Assembly: GCA_003545435.1 (NCBI GenBank)
Contig: DPYI01000071.1
Coordinates: 13,145-38,615 of the forward strand
Direction of reading: 5' to 3'
Length of the DNA stretch: 25,471 nt
Origin: Patescibacteria group bacterium
GTDB lineage: Bacteria > Patescibacteriota > Microgenomatia > UBA10105 > UBA927
Part shown: piece after piece, positions 7,590-15,794 of the stretch
Layout: every line of letters starts with the position of its first letter
How positions within the stretch are numbered: the first letter of the stretch is position 1
The notes under the pieces: model-generated
The model's input: only the letters and a program-made list of their open reading frames with translations
Databases searched by the model: none
What the model was told of the DNA's origin: nothing
Position numbers and translations under genes: made by a program

Positions 7590-7599
7590 CAACGCTTAT

Positions 7600-8940
7600 A
7601 TGGAGAAATTTATTGTTGACGGACCCACGAAATTGGTTGGAAACGTTACGATAGCCGGAGCAAAAAATGTCGCATTAAAAGCGCTCGTTGCATCGCTTCT
7701 TACGGATGAAGAAGTCATTATAGACAACGTCCCCCAGATCCGGGACGTTCACCTCATGATCGAAGTATTGGAACACCTGGGGAAACACTGTACGTTCAAA
7801 AATTCAACAATCACGATAAAGAAAAATTCATCCCACACCTGTACGGTTCCTTTGGAGGTGGGTGCTAGGCTTCGAACATCATCTATGGTTCTCGGGCCCC
7901 TTCTTTCCCGGTACGGAAAAGCAATTATCCCCAATCCGGGAGGATGCAGGATCGGCGCGCGTCCCATCGACCGGCATATCGAAGGTTTAAAAGCAATGGG
8001 TGCCTCTATTTCGTATGCGTCCGCAGACGGGTATTTTCATGCCAAAGTCTCGGATCTTCACGGAGCGGAAATCACATTTGAGAAAAATACGCATACCGGT
8101 ACGGAGACCTTGCTCCTGGCGGCAATTTTAGCAAAAGGAACTACAATTCTTCACAACGCTGCACAGGAAGTGGAGGTTGATGATCTTATTGAGCTTTTAC
8201 GAACCATGGGAGCTGCTATTACCAGGACTGCAAATCGCGAGATTATTGTTGAAGGCGTATCAACGCTCCATGGCACAACGTACACAATCATGCCGGACAG
8301 AAACGAGGAAGTGACGTTTGCTGTGGCTGCCATTGCATCAACCGGCGACATTACGGTTCACAATTCAAGACCGCAGTATCTTGCGGCGTTTCTTAAGGCT
8401 CTGTCACGCGCAGGCGGCGGATGGGAGGAGATAGATACGGATACAACCCGGTATTTTTATAAAGGAGAACTTCAGGCAGTAGACGTTGTAACCGGAGTTT
8501 ACCCGGGATTTATGACGGATTGGCAAGCGCCGTGGGCGCTTCTCATGACGCAGGCCAAAGGCGAGTCTGTCATCCATGAAACGGTATTTGAAAACCGGTT
8601 TGCCTATGTGGAAGAATTGAAAAAAATGGGAGCTAAAATTGCGTATTTTGATCCGAAAGTGAAAAATCCCGAGGAATTTTACAATTTTAACTGGAATGAT
8701 CACATACGAGGTATGCACCAGGCTATACGGATAACCGGCCCGACTAACCTGCACAATGCGATTGTTTCAATAAACGATCTTCGAGCAGGAGCAACACTCC
8801 TTCTTGCTACTACCATCGGGTCCGGGAAAAGTTATCTCTATGGCATAGAACAGGTAGATCGGGGGTATGAGCATATTGAAAACCGTCTGACAACGATGGG
8901 GGCACATATTGAACGGGTGAGGGGAGATGCATTATCATAA
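7600..8940 (+). CDS. murA: UDP-N-acetylglucosamine 1-carboxyvinyltransferase
   Basis: EPSP-synthase-fold enzyme transferring enolpyruvate from PEP to UDP-GlcNAc, the committed step of peptidoglycan synthesis. At 446 residues it is slightly longer than the usual ~420. It begins with IVDGPTKLVGNVTIAGAKNVALK and holds the catalytic loop GGCRIGARPID with Cys116, matching Cys115 of E. coli, the fosfomycin target. LRAGATLLLA and the end of the fold are intact. There is no Shine-Dalgarno sequence before the ATG, which follows the murB stop by 10 nt. The next gene, 27 nt downstream, should provide the UDP-GlcNAc substrate. Confidence 0.95.
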   Translation: MEKFIVDGPTKLVGNVTIAGAKNVALKALVASLLTDEEVIIDNVPQIRDVHLMIEVLEHLGKHCTFKNSTITIKKNSSHTCTVPLEVGARLRTSSMVLGPLLSRYGKAIIPNPGGCRIGARPIDRHIEGLKAMGASISYASADGYFHAKVSDLHGAEITFEKNTHTGTETLLLAAILAKGTTILHNAAQEVEVDDLIELLRTMGAAITRTANREIIVEGVSTLHGTTYTIMPDRNEEVTFAVAAIASTGDITVHNSRPQYLAAFLKALSRAGGGWEEIDTDTTRYFYKGELQAVDVVTGVYPGFMTDWQAPWALLMTQAKGESVIHETVFENRFAYVEELKKMGAKIAYFDPKVKNPEEFYNFNWNDHIRGMHQAIRITGPTNLHNAIVSINDLRAGATLLLATTIGSGKSYLYGIEQVDRGYEHIENRLTTMGAHIERVRGDALS

Positions 8941-8967
8941 AAAGTGGGGAGAAAAGGAATTGATTGT

Positions 8968-10275
8968 ATGATTGACGTACTATTACTGGCAGGAGGGGAA
9001 TCCACACGGTTTTGGCCGTTTACAGATAAAAATCTGACGCCGTTTTTCGGGAAGCCCTTGCTTTTGTGGCATTATGAACAGGTGGTGAGAATCGGCGTCA
9101 AAAATGTTGTCGTGGTTGTGAATTCCGATACGAAAGAAAAAATCCAGTCAGTTCCAGTCCCCAAAAAATTGACGGTTTCGTATATTGTCCAGGACGGAAA
9201 TGGTCAGGGGCAAGCGGTGTGGTCTGCCGGAGCGTCTTTTGAAAACCGCCCGGCACTCATCCTCAACGCATCGGATATTTATGAAGACGATTTACTAAAA
9301 TCCGTTATAGAAACTCATAAGAAAGATCAGCAATCTATTCTTGTGAGCACGGTTCGGGTTACTTCATATTTTCCCGGCGCATATGTAAAGATGAAAGAGG
9401 ACGGAACGATTTTGGAGATGATTGAAAAGCCAAAAGAAGGGAAAGAGCCGAGCGATAGTGTCACTATTTTTGTATATGTCATACCTCACATGAAGGAATT
9501 TCGTACTGCCTTGAAATCATATGCGAAGCGTCCTCTAGATGGGTATGAACGGGCTGTCAATAAAATGATCAAAAACGGGACAGTCGCCAAACCGATCCTC
9601 ACTGCACGCCAGTGGCTGTACCTGAAATATCCGTGGCACATCCTCAATGTCATGGACGCGTGTCTTGCCTCAATCAAAGGCCAAAATATTGATTCTTCGG
9701 TTAAAATTGGGAAATTCGTAACAATCGAAGGACCGGCTATCATCGAAGAAGGGGTCAAAATCAGTGAAGGGACAAAAATTGTAGGACCAATTTTTATCGG
9801 TAGGGGAACGATCGTGGGGAACAATAACATCATTCGCCAAAGTCACATCGGGAGCAATTGCGTGACAGGCTTTGCTACAGACATCACGAGAAGCTACATT
9901 GGGGACAACTCATGGTTTCACACCAATTACGTTGGAGACAGCATTGTCGGACAAAATGTTTCCATGGGGTCAGGGACCGTTTGTGCCAATCTTCGTCTTG
10001 ATGAAAGTGCAATAACCTCGAAAGTCAAAGAAGAAGTGATTCAGACAGGACGGACTAAACTCGGCGCAATGATCGGGGACACTGTCAGGATCGGTGTCAA
10101 TGCAAGCATCATGCCCGGAGTAAAAATCGGCAAAGGTTCGTTTGTCGGAGCGGGCGTGGTTTTGGGAGAGGACTTGAATGACGGCATGTACTGCAGATTT
10201 ACCCCTACCGTCATGATTTCCCAGAATTCAAAAAAAGCACCGGAATCGCGCGATAAGTTTAAAAAGAAACTGTAA
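8968..10275 (+). CDS. GlmU-like sugar-1-phosphate nucleotidyltransferase with left-handed beta-helix
   Basis: Probable bifunctional UDP-GlcNAc pyrophosphorylase/GlcN-1-P acetyltransferase or a related NDP-sugar pyrophosphorylase. Residues 1 to about 230 form the nucleotidyltransferase domain, opening with LLLAGGESTRFWPFTDKNLTPFFGKPLL, a variant of the GxGxRxxP…K signature. From about residue 240 hexapeptide repeats (IIEEGV, IIGRGT-like units) build a left-handed helix ending in TKLGAMIGDTVRIGVN and IMPGVKIG. The ATG at 8968 has AAGGA at 8954-8958 upstream; the GTG at 8944 is less likely. Position next to murA supports UDP-GlcNAc as product, but sugar and nucleotide specificity are inferred. 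Confidence 0.82.
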   Translation: MIDVLLLAGGESTRFWPFTDKNLTPFFGKPLLLWHYEQVVRIGVKNVVVVVNSDTKEKIQSVPVPKKLTVSYIVQDGNGQGQAVWSAGASFENRPALILNASDIYEDDLLKSVIETHKKDQQSILVSTVRVTSYFPGAYVKMKEDGTILEMIEKPKEGKEPSDSVTIFVYVIPHMKEFRTALKSYAKRPLDGYERAVNKMIKNGTVAKPILTARQWLYLKYPWHILNVMDACLASIKGQNIDSSVKIGKFVTIEGPAIIEEGVKISEGTKIVGPIFIGRGTIVGNNNIIRQSHIGSNCVTGFATDITRSYIGDNSWFHTNYVGDSIVGQNVSMGSGTVCANLRLDESAITSKVKEEVIQTGRTKLGAMIGDTVRIGVNASIMPGVKIGKGSFVGAGVVLGEDLNDGMYCRFTPTVMISQNSKKAPESRDKFKKKL

Positions 10276-10280
10276 AACAA

Positions 10281-10919
10281 ATGCTTCACGTCGAAACCTT
10301 TATTGTCGGAGAACTTCAAACAAACTGTTATTGCGTATCGGATTCCCAATCGCGGGTTGCGTTCATCATCGATCCTGGGGATGACGCATCGTATATCGCT
10401 CAAAAAATTGCGGGAGAAAGCCTGAAACCAAAAGCTGTTCTTGCCACTCACGGCCATTTTGACCATGTGCTTTCAGCTTTCGAACTACAGCATATATTTA
10501 CTATACCGTTTTACATTCACCAGAACGATGAATTTCTCCTTCAGGCCATGAAAAAAACAGCAGAATATTATCTTGCCGCTCCGGTTATAGAGTTCCCTCC
10601 TACCCCCTCAAAAACGCTTCAGAAAAACGCATCGTTGTCTCTTGGTCCGTACCGGTTTGAAATTATGGAAACACCCGGTCATACAGCCGGAAGCGTGTGT
10701 TTTTACTGTAAAAAAGAGCACATCTGTTTTACCGGAGATACGGTGTTTGAAGGAGGCGCAGTTGGGGATTGGCATCACGGATATTCTGACAAACAGGCAC
10801 TTTTAGCTTCAGTTAGGACAATTCTTTCATTACCTCCGGAAACACTAGTGTATCCCGGACACGGGAATCAAACGACGGTTGCATCAGAACGTGAGTATCT
10901 TTTAAAGCCTGACATATGA
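10281..10919 (+). CDS. Metallo-beta-lactamase-fold hydrolase (glyoxalase II-like)
   Basis: A 212-residue metal hydrolase with the THGHFDH motif, later ligands in TPGHTAG and GDTVFEGGAVGD, and YPGHGNQT. The N terminus (FIVGELQTNCYCV) fits the YcbL/GloB-like group, which acts on thioesters such as S-lactoylglutathione. The natural substrate cannot be read from sequence. The ATG lies 5 nt after the preceding stop, so the gene is probably read from the mur operon, but no direct peptidoglycan role is evident. It ends in TGA. Confidence 0.85.
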   Translation: MLHVETFIVGELQTNCYCVSDSQSRVAFIIDPGDDASYIAQKIAGESLKPKAVLATHGHFDHVLSAFELQHIFTIPFYIHQNDEFLLQAMKKTAEYYLAAPVIEFPPTPSKTLQKNASLSLGPYRFEIMETPGHTAGSVCFYCKKEHICFTGDTVFEGGAVGDWHHGYSDKQALLASVRTILSLPPETLVYPGHGNQTTVASEREYLLKPDI

Positions 10920-10932
10920 TACACTTAGTTGT

Positions 10933-11040
10933 ATGAATATGCTTATCCGGTGGTTTGTCAATGCACTATCACTCTATATACTGGTTGGCTCTATCCTTCT
11001 TTCTCTTGTTTCGACTGTTTTGTTTTCCTTGATTTCATGA
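10933..11040 (+). CDS. Possible 35-aa hydrophobic membrane peptide
   Basis: MNMLIRWFVNALSLYILVGS… is 35 residues: a short basic start followed by one continuous hydrophobic stretch. The first 12 or so residues resemble the start of phage-holin-4-type (YvlD-like) membrane proteins, which are longer, so this may be a remnant of one. A TATGAT box lies at 10915-10920. Its TGA overlaps the ATG of the next small ORF (ATGA, 11037-11040). It could be a real small membrane protein, a remnant or chance. Confidence 0.3.
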   Translation: MNMLIRWFVNALSLYILVGSILLSLVSTVLFSLIS

Positions 11041-11183
11041 GTAATACCCTGCAATACCATATATCCCATGAGCAACTATCCGTTGAAACACACCCGTATT
11101 TTCATCTTTTTTTAAATGGCATGAGAGGAGCATGCATGATAAAGATGATTGAAAGTCAGGCATCGTGTTTGTTGTATAAATAG
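11037..11183 (+). CDS. Possible 48-aa small ORF overlapping the membrane peptide ORF
   Basis: MSNTLQYHISHEQ… begins in an ATGA overlap with the preceding ORF's stop and ends 22 nt before the RRM gene. It is rich in His, Cys and Met and matches no family I know. The overlap is the only argument that it is real. The stretch also carries upstream sequence of the RRM gene, including a TATAAA at 11175-11180. Confidence 0.22.
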   Translation: MSNTLQYHISHEQLSVETHPYFHLFLNGMRGACMIKMIESQASCLLYK

Positions 11184-11205
11184 GTCTATTTTTTTAAGGA
11201 GCAGT

Positions 11206-11595
11206 ATGGCAGCAAAATTATATGTAGGTGGATTACCGTATTCAGTGACCGACGACGTGCTCAAGCAGTCTTTTTCCCAGGCCGGGACCGTCGTATCGGC
11301 AACCGTTATCATGGATAAATTTACCAACAGGTCCAAAGGATTCGGATTTGTTGAGATGAGTTCGGATGAGGAAGCAAAAGCGGCAATTGCCATGTTTGAC
11401 GGCAAAGATTACGAAGGGAGAATCCTCAAAGTCAATGAAGCCAGACCGATGGAGCCTCGTGAAAACCGTTCATTTGGCGGCGGCGGCGGAAGAGGCGGAT
11501 TCGGCGGAGGAGACAGACGCCCGTTTGACAGGCGCGGCGGATACGGAGGAAACCGCGGCGGCCGGGGTGATGATCGGGGCGGACGCGATTGGTAA
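11206..11595 (+). CDS. RRM-domain RNA-binding protein with Gly/Arg-rich tail
   Basis: A 129-residue protein of the bacterial Rbp type. A single RNA-recognition motif spans about residues 3-80, with RNP2 KLYVGGL (4-10) and RNP1 KGFGFVEM (44-51). A tail rich in Gly, Arg and Asp (from about 90) resembles RGG-type RNA-binding tails. The start at 11206 is fixed by the strong Shine-Dalgarno AAGGAG (11196-11201), one of few in this window; a longer frame from 11149 would begin upstream of it. Family members in cyanobacteria respond to cold, but the role here is unknown. It converges on the AMMECR1 gene with only 7 nt between stops and no visible terminator. Confidence 0.92.
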   Translation: MAAKLYVGGLPYSVTDDVLKQSFSQAGTVVSATVIMDKFTNRSKGFGFVEMSSDEEAKAAIAMFDGKDYEGRILKVNEARPMEPRENRSFGGGGGRGGFGGGDRRPFDRRGGYGGNRGGRGDDRGGRDW

Positions 11596-11602
11596 GGCCG
11601 TA

Positions 11603-12157
11603 TTAGTCTGTTATTTTAAGAGCACGGTAGCACTGAATGTTTGCTCCGTGTTTCCATGCGTCAGCAGGAAGTCCGGCTTTCAGTGACAGGTTGGTAAGGA
11701 ATGATTGAGGATCAGGAAGTTCATCCCATACTGCCGGTAAGAATGTTGCCTGATATGGGCATTTGGACAGGATAACTCCGGGTTTTTCTTTAGCCAAATA
11801 GCCCAGCAATTCTTCAATGGTTTTATATACGAACGGTTTTGGGATCGTAAGGATTGATATTTCGATATTCAGATGGTCCAGTTCATCTTGCAAGACAGGA
11901 GGAAACCGCGGATCATCAAACGCGGTACTTTTGGCGTTTTCTATAATATCTTTGTACAACTCCTGTATGGGGAGAATGTGTCCGATGCAACCCCGTAATA
12001 CTCCGTCAACTGTTAAGGTAACAAAGCATGCGCGTTTTTTCCGGAGTATTGGAGGAATGGATGGAATATCTAAGGAAACGTGATTCAACTGCGACCGGAT
12101 CGCGTTTTTAGCAAGATCAAGCATGAGTAAACGTTCTTTTTTTGAATAGTCAGACAT
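11603..12157 (-). CDS. AMMECR1-domain protein (AmmeMemoRadiSam system protein A)
   Basis: AMMECR1-family protein, 184 residues from the ATG at 12157 (MSDYSKKER…). That start gives an 8-nt overlap with the MEMO gene stop; the start at 12172 would add five residues. The hallmark LRGCIG sits in TVDGVLRGCIGHILPIQEL, followed by SAFDDPRF-like and LGYLAKEKPGVIL segments and a C-terminal KAGLPADAW. The biochemical role of this family is unsettled. It is the last gene of a tight three-gene operon with MEMO1 and radical SAM partners, the arrangement that names the AmmeMemoRadiSam system. Confidence 0.93.
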   Translation of the reverse strand: MSDYSKKERLLMLDLAKNAIRSQLNHVSLDIPSIPPILRKKRACFVTLTVDGVLRGCIGHILPIQELYKDIIENAKSTAFDDPRFPPVLQDELDHLNIEISILTIPKPFVYKTIEELLGYLAKEKPGVILSKCPYQATFLPAVWDELPDPQSFLTNLSLKAGLPADAWKHGANIQCYRALKITD

Positions 12158-12956
12158 ACGCAAAGCCCGCATACCCTACTACTGCGCTGGTATCACCGGT
12201 TATATCTCCGCTTGTTTGATAGTCTACAAAAACCGGATTCCAGGTATTCAGTAGAGCAAGGTCATTGAGAATTTTGATTCCTTCCAGCCCGCATGCATCC
12301 ACACCAGCGTCTATCTCCGGGGATTTTTTCGAACAAATTGTCCGGATGGATAGTTGATCAAGAGCATGAGCTTCCGTTTGCGTATGATAATGGGAAAAAT
12401 CAGAACTGACAACGACAACCGTTGTATCAGTGAGTAACGGCGAAATGACTTCTGCAATTTTTTTATGAGGAAGATCCTGTCCGGTGCATAAAGGGATCAG
12501 GGAAAAGGAGGGAAGGACGGTTTGCAGGAACGGAAGCTGGACTTCAAGCGAGTGTTCTTTGTCAAACACTCTGGGTAGTATGTCAAATTCCTCATGAAAC
12601 AGAAAACCTTCATTTGTTTTTATATCCAGAGGAGTGATTCCAAGCGGCGTTTTCCACGCATCGGCTGTGTCAAACGCAACTGTCTGAAAACCGACGGAAT
12701 GCGAGGGGCCGATAAGGATCACCCGGTCGTACGGTTTGCCAGGTAATAATTGATAGACAGATGCCATGACGCTCCCGCAGTACATATATCCAGCATGAGG
12801 AGAAATAATAGCGCGAATAGGTTTGTTGTTAACGTTTTTTGGAGCTATTTTTATGTTTTCAAAAAAGGATGCAATGGTTTTTTGGAGAATCTGAGAATCC
12901 TTTTCATAAAAAGACCCTGCAACATTCGGATTTCTGATAGTGTTGGTTAGCCCCAT
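12150..12956 (-). CDS. MEMO1-family protein (AmmeMemoRadiSam system protein B)
   Basis: A 268-residue homologue of human MEMO1, related in fold to class III extradiol dioxygenases. It has RNPNVAGSFYEKD at the start, SPHAGYMYCGSV, LIGPSHSVGF, VVSSDFSHYH and DACGLEGI. The His of SPHAGY, the His of GPSH and the Cys of DACG correspond to the metal ligands described for MEMO1, so a metal site is likely. The ATG overlaps the end of the radical SAM gene by 10 nt, and the stop overlaps the AMMECR1 start, so translation of all three is coupled. The reaction is not established. Confidence 0.93.
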   Translation of the reverse strand: MGLTNTIRNPNVAGSFYEKDSQILQKTIASFFENIKIAPKNVNNKPIRAIISPHAGYMYCGSVMASVYQLLPGKPYDRVILIGPSHSVGFQTVAFDTADAWKTPLGITPLDIKTNEGFLFHEEFDILPRVFDKEHSLEVQLPFLQTVLPSFSLIPLCTGQDLPHKKIAEVISPLLTDTTVVVVSSDFSHYHTQTEAHALDQLSIRTICSKKSPEIDAGVDACGLEGIKILNDLALLNTWNPVFVDYQTSGDITGDTSAVVGYAGFAYV

Positions 12957-13981
12957 ATGCCGGGAATATGCGTGTGACAGTTTGGACAGGCACCCCTTTT
13001 CATGGAATTGTTTGCCACATCAAAATAATTCCGTTCTATAAGGATAGTTTTGCATGTCGGGCAAAGAGTGTGTGCATGGGCGTTGTTGGAAATATTTCCC
13101 AGGTACACGTAGTGAAGTCCGGTTTGCCTGCCGATTTCATACGCCCACTGGAGCGTACTTTTTGGAGTGACCCGTATATCCGTCATTTTATACTCCGGAT
13201 GGCAGGCCGACAGGTGCCAGGGAATGTCAGGGGAAATTTGGGCGATAAATTTGGCGATATCTGTCAGCTCCTCATCCGAATCATTTTTTCCGTCAATAAC
13301 CAAGGTGGTTATTTCCATCCATTTTCCCATTTCATAGATCCGTTGTATCGTATCCAGAACCGGCTGGAGTTTTGCATTACATATTGTCTGATAAAATTCC
13401 GTCCGGAATGACTTGAGGTCAATATTAAATGCATCAATATACGGTTCAATATAGTCCAGGCACTCTTTTGTCTGGTAGCCGTTGGAGACAAAAACACCTC
13501 TGATTCCGCTTTTTTTGGCGAGTTTCATGACGTCAACAGTATATTCTGTAAATATGGACGGTTCGTTATATGTGAATGCTATTGAGGAAATAGTGTTTTG
13601 GGTGCAATAGGAAACAATTTTTTCAGGAGGCCATTCCTTCAGCTGATTGAGGAATTTGGTATACATACCTTTCCAACGGTCGGTTTTGGAAAGCTGGGAG
13701 GTCATGGCATTCTGGCAAAAAAGGCATCCGAAATTGCATCCGAACGTACCGAGAGAAAAAATGGGAGTTCCGGGGAGGAAATGGAACAGCGGTTTTTTCT
13801 CAACAGGTTCAACAGCTACCCCTGTCGGTTTGTTCCAAACGAGAAGTTTCAGGATCCCGTGATAATTTTTCCGTACTCCGCAAATACCGGTAGCACCGTC
13901 TTTGATGGTACACCGGTGGCAGCACGCAGAACATTGAACCGTGTTCTCTGAAAGCTTGGAGAAGAGCACGCAATCTTTCAT
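12947..13981 (-). CDS. AmmeMemoRadiSam system radical SAM enzyme
   Basis: Radical SAM enzyme of the PflA-like group, 344 residues from the ATG at 13981. The cluster motif CxxxCxxC is C82-N-F-G-C86-L-F-C89. An N-terminal cysteine set (C17, C20, C21, C24, C34) may bind another metal, and the C terminus carries two CxxC pairs (CPTC, CPNC) like a zinc ribbon. The start at 13981 is chosen over GTG 13999 because an extended -10 box (TGATACAAT) ends 8 nt upstream. It heads the operon with MEMO1 and AMMECR1 partners. The substrate is unknown. Confidence 0.93.
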   Translation of the reverse strand: MKDCVLFSKLSENTVQCSACCHRCTIKDGATGICGVRKNYHGILKLLVWNKPTGVAVEPVEKKPLFHFLPGTPIFSLGTFGCNFGCLFCQNAMTSQLSKTDRWKGMYTKFLNQLKEWPPEKIVSYCTQNTISSIAFTYNEPSIFTEYTVDVMKLAKKSGIRGVFVSNGYQTKECLDYIEPYIDAFNIDLKSFRTEFYQTICNAKLQPVLDTIQRIYEMGKWMEITTLVIDGKNDSDEELTDIAKFIAQISPDIPWHLSACHPEYKMTDIRVTPKSTLQWAYEIGRQTGLHYVYLGNISNNAHAHTLCPTCKTILIERNYFDVANNSMKRGACPNCHTHIPGIWG

Positions 13982-13989
13982 TACCACGT

Positions 13990-13998
13990 ATTGTATCA
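13990..13998 (-). promoter_or_regulatory. Extended -10 promoter of the AmmeMemoRadiSam operon
   Basis: On the minus strand TGATACAAT (TACAAT at 13995-13990) stands 8 nt before the ATG at 13981. The predicted transcript has about 2 nt of leader. Confidence 0.5.
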
Positions 13999-14028
13999 CG
14001 AGAAGGAAGACTATTGACGAACGTATGA

Positions 14029-14271
14029 TTAGAGGAGTTTTTTTTGCACGGAGGGAAAGTGTTGCACCCCTTTTCCTTTACGGATTTTGTGTTTAAGAAC
14101 CGTTGACACCGCAAACTCCAGAAGGTCACTTTTGAGAATGGCAAACACCCCTTTCCCGCCCGAAGCGATTTTCCGGGCCGGCAGTATTTTTCTTTCTATC
14201 CACCTGCGAATCGTATCAGGATGTTTAGTCAGAAACCGGGCAGTTTCCGAAACCGTCAGAATCTCTTTCAC
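14029..14271 (-). CDS. Small helix-turn-helix (excisionase/MerR-like) DNA-binding protein
   Basis: An 80-residue protein whose first 50 residues (ILTVSETARFLTKHPDTIRR…) match the winged helix-turn-helix of the HTH_17/excisionase type. The tail is basic (KHKIRKGKGVQ). It starts at GTG 14271, 10 nt after a minus-strand TATACT. It lies 47 nt upstream of the radical SAM start, in the same direction, and diverges from dgkA. It could regulate the AmmeMemoRadiSam operon or its own divergent promoters; that is inference from position. No integrase or other mobile-element gene accompanies it. Confidence 0.8.
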   Translation of the reverse strand: MKEILTVSETARFLTKHPDTIRRWIERKILPARKIASGGKGVFAILKSDLLEFAVSTVLKHKIRKGKGVQHFPSVQKKLL

Positions 14272-14281
14272 TGCGATTCTT

Positions 14282-14290
14282 AGTATAGCA
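14282..14290 (-). promoter_or_regulatory. Extended -10 promoter of the HTH gene
   Basis: Minus-strand TGCTATACT (TATACT at 14287-14282) ends 10 nt before the GTG at 14271, predicting a leader of about 4 nt. It diverges from the dgkA promoter at 14312-14340. Confidence 0.55.
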
Positions 14291-14311
14291 CACTTCTCCC
14301 TTAATACCTGT

Positions 14312-14340
14312 TTGTAAATGTATTCGATTCTTCGTATACT
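14312..14340 (+). promoter_or_regulatory. Promoter of dgkA-like gene and following mur/fts genes
   Basis: TTGTAA (14312-14317), a 17-bp spacer and TATACT (14335-14340). The predicted leader to the ATG at 14355 is about 8 nt. It probably drives the run of genes from 14355 onward. Confidence 0.6.
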
Positions 14341-14354
14341 ATAAAAAGAGTCCT

Positions 14355-14732
14355 ATGGAGAAGCTTATCAGACAGCATACCATATCATTCAAAAACGCAT
14401 TTAGCGGCCTTGTGTGGGCCGTAAAAACCCAGCCGAATTTCCGCGTCCATATCGCTCTTTCTTTGTCTGCTCTTGTTTTGGGATCCATACTGAGCATTAC
14501 GTACCTAGAAATGATCATTATCGTATTTACGATTATTCTTGGATTAACCTGTGAATTGATCAATACGTCCATTGAAGCAATGACGGATCTGATAACCTCA
14601 GAACACAGGGAAAATGCAAAAATTGCCAAAGACGTGGCCGCAGGCATGATGCTGACAACCGCTATCGGAGCGGTAGTCGTAGCTATTTTTATTTTTGTCC
14701 CGCACCTTTTGAACCTTACTGGTCCGTTTTAA
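14355..14732 (+). CDS. dgkA: Diacylglycerol/undecaprenol kinase (DgkA family)
   Basis: A 125-residue integral membrane kinase. After the amphipathic start (SFKNAFSGLVWAVKTQPNFRVH) come three predicted membrane helices (about 30-50, 52-70, 97-117). The signature ELINTSIEAMTDLI and AKIAKDVAAGMML carry the conserved Glu, Asn and Asp/Lys residues. In Gram-positive bacteria this family mainly phosphorylates undecaprenol, recycling the lipid carrier used by MraY. That activity fits its position 4 nt before mraY, but lipid specificity is inferred. Confidence 0.92.
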   Translation: MEKLIRQHTISFKNAFSGLVWAVKTQPNFRVHIALSLSALVLGSILSITYLEMIIIVFTIILGLTCELINTSIEAMTDLITSEHRENAKIAKDVAAGMMLTTAIGAVVVAIFIFVPHLLNLTGPF

Positions 14733-14736
14733 TCAT

Positions 14737-15777
14737 ATGGGAATTTTACTGGGAGCATTACTGTTTTCATGGTTTCTCTCAAGCGTTCTTTTCATCCCGT
14801 TCATCCGGATATTATACAAATTAAAATTACGGCGCCTGCGTCAGCTGACCAGGGATGCATTCAACAAGCGGACGCCGATATTTGACCGGTTCCACCAGGC
14901 AAAGGCAGGAACTCCGGTCGGAGGCGGGATTCTCGTTATTGCAGTCACGGCGTTTCTTTTTCCGATAACGCTTGTCCTCATGAACTATTTTTGGGTGCCG
15001 ATCACGGCTGTATACCCCATGGTAGCGGAAATGAAGATCCTTTTATTTACATTCCTGTCTTTTGGATTTTTGGGGTATCTGGATGATGCGAAAAAAACAT
15101 TTGCTATGGAAAAAGGAGTGTTTGGACTTCGGCTCCGTCATAAACTTCTGTTTGAAATACTTCTTGCTCTTATTATCAGTATGTGGCTGTACTGGGATCT
15201 GAAAATCAGTATTTTTTACGTACCGCTTCTGGGAACGTTGCATCTGGGGTGGTGGTTTGTTCCGTTTTCCGCATTTATCATTATCAGCTTTGCAAACGCG
15301 TTTAACATTACAGACGGGCTGGACGGGCTGGCGTCCGGAGTTCTCATGATAGCCTTAGGTGCGTTTTGGATCATATCGGCATCTATTCTTGATACGCCGC
15401 TTTCCATGTTTATTGCTATCTGGCTCGGGAGCCTTCTTGCGTTCCTCTATTATAATATCTATCCAGCCCGTATATTTTTGGGAGATACAGGTGCTTTATC
15501 GTTCGGAGCGACCCTTGCGGTGGTCGGACTTATTTTAGGGAAAGCTCCGGCACTCCTCATCATTGGATTTGTGTATATTGTGGAAGTTGCCTCATCATTG
15601 GTTCAACTTCTTTCCAAAAAATTAATCGGCAGAAAACTCCTGCCGGCAGCCCCTTTTCATCTGTACCTGCAGTACATCGGGTGGCCGGAGCCAAAAATCG
15701 TCATGCGGTTTTGGGTGATCTCCATCGTTCTTTCCATATTCGGATTGTGGCTGGCGTTTCTGACTAAGACGTATTGA
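14737..15777 (+). CDS. mraY: Phospho-N-acetylmuramoyl-pentapeptide-transferase
   Basis: A 346-residue, roughly ten-helix membrane enzyme moving phospho-MurNAc-pentapeptide onto undecaprenyl phosphate to make lipid I. Key motifs are GYLDDAKK (the catalytic Asp pair), NAFNITDGLDGLA, and YPARIFLGDTGALSFGA. The C-terminal loop reads PFHLYLQYIGWPEP where most MraY proteins have PxHHHxE…GWxE; the HHH triplet is H308-L309-Y310. The gene starts 4 nt after the dgkA-like stop without a clear Shine-Dalgarno sequence, and ends in TGA. Position beside murI, murD and murG makes MraY much likelier than the related WecA family. Confidence 0.93.
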   Translation: MGILLGALLFSWFLSSVLFIPFIRILYKLKLRRLRQLTRDAFNKRTPIFDRFHQAKAGTPVGGGILVIAVTAFLFPITLVLMNYFWVPITAVYPMVAEMKILLFTFLSFGFLGYLDDAKKTFAMEKGVFGLRLRHKLLFEILLALIISMWLYWDLKISIFYVPLLGTLHLGWWFVPFSAFIIISFANAFNITDGLDGLASGVLMIALGAFWIISASILDTPLSMFIAIWLGSLLAFLYYNIYPARIFLGDTGALSFGATLAVVGLILGKAPALLIIGFVYIVEVASSLVQLLSKKLIGRKLLPAAPFHLYLQYIGWPEPKIVMRFWVISIVLSIFGLWLAFLTKTY

Positions 15778-15794
15778 TCGAAATACGCATTATT

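Noticed and set aside
11038..11040. TGA recoding to Gly (as in some CPR lineages)
   Set aside because: TGA ends mraY, the MEMO gene and the metallo-hydrolase at natural C termini, so it is a stop here.
14029..14271. HTH gene as an excisionase of an integrated element
   Set aside because: No integrase, attachment-site repeat or phage gene nearby; the fold alone does not show excision.
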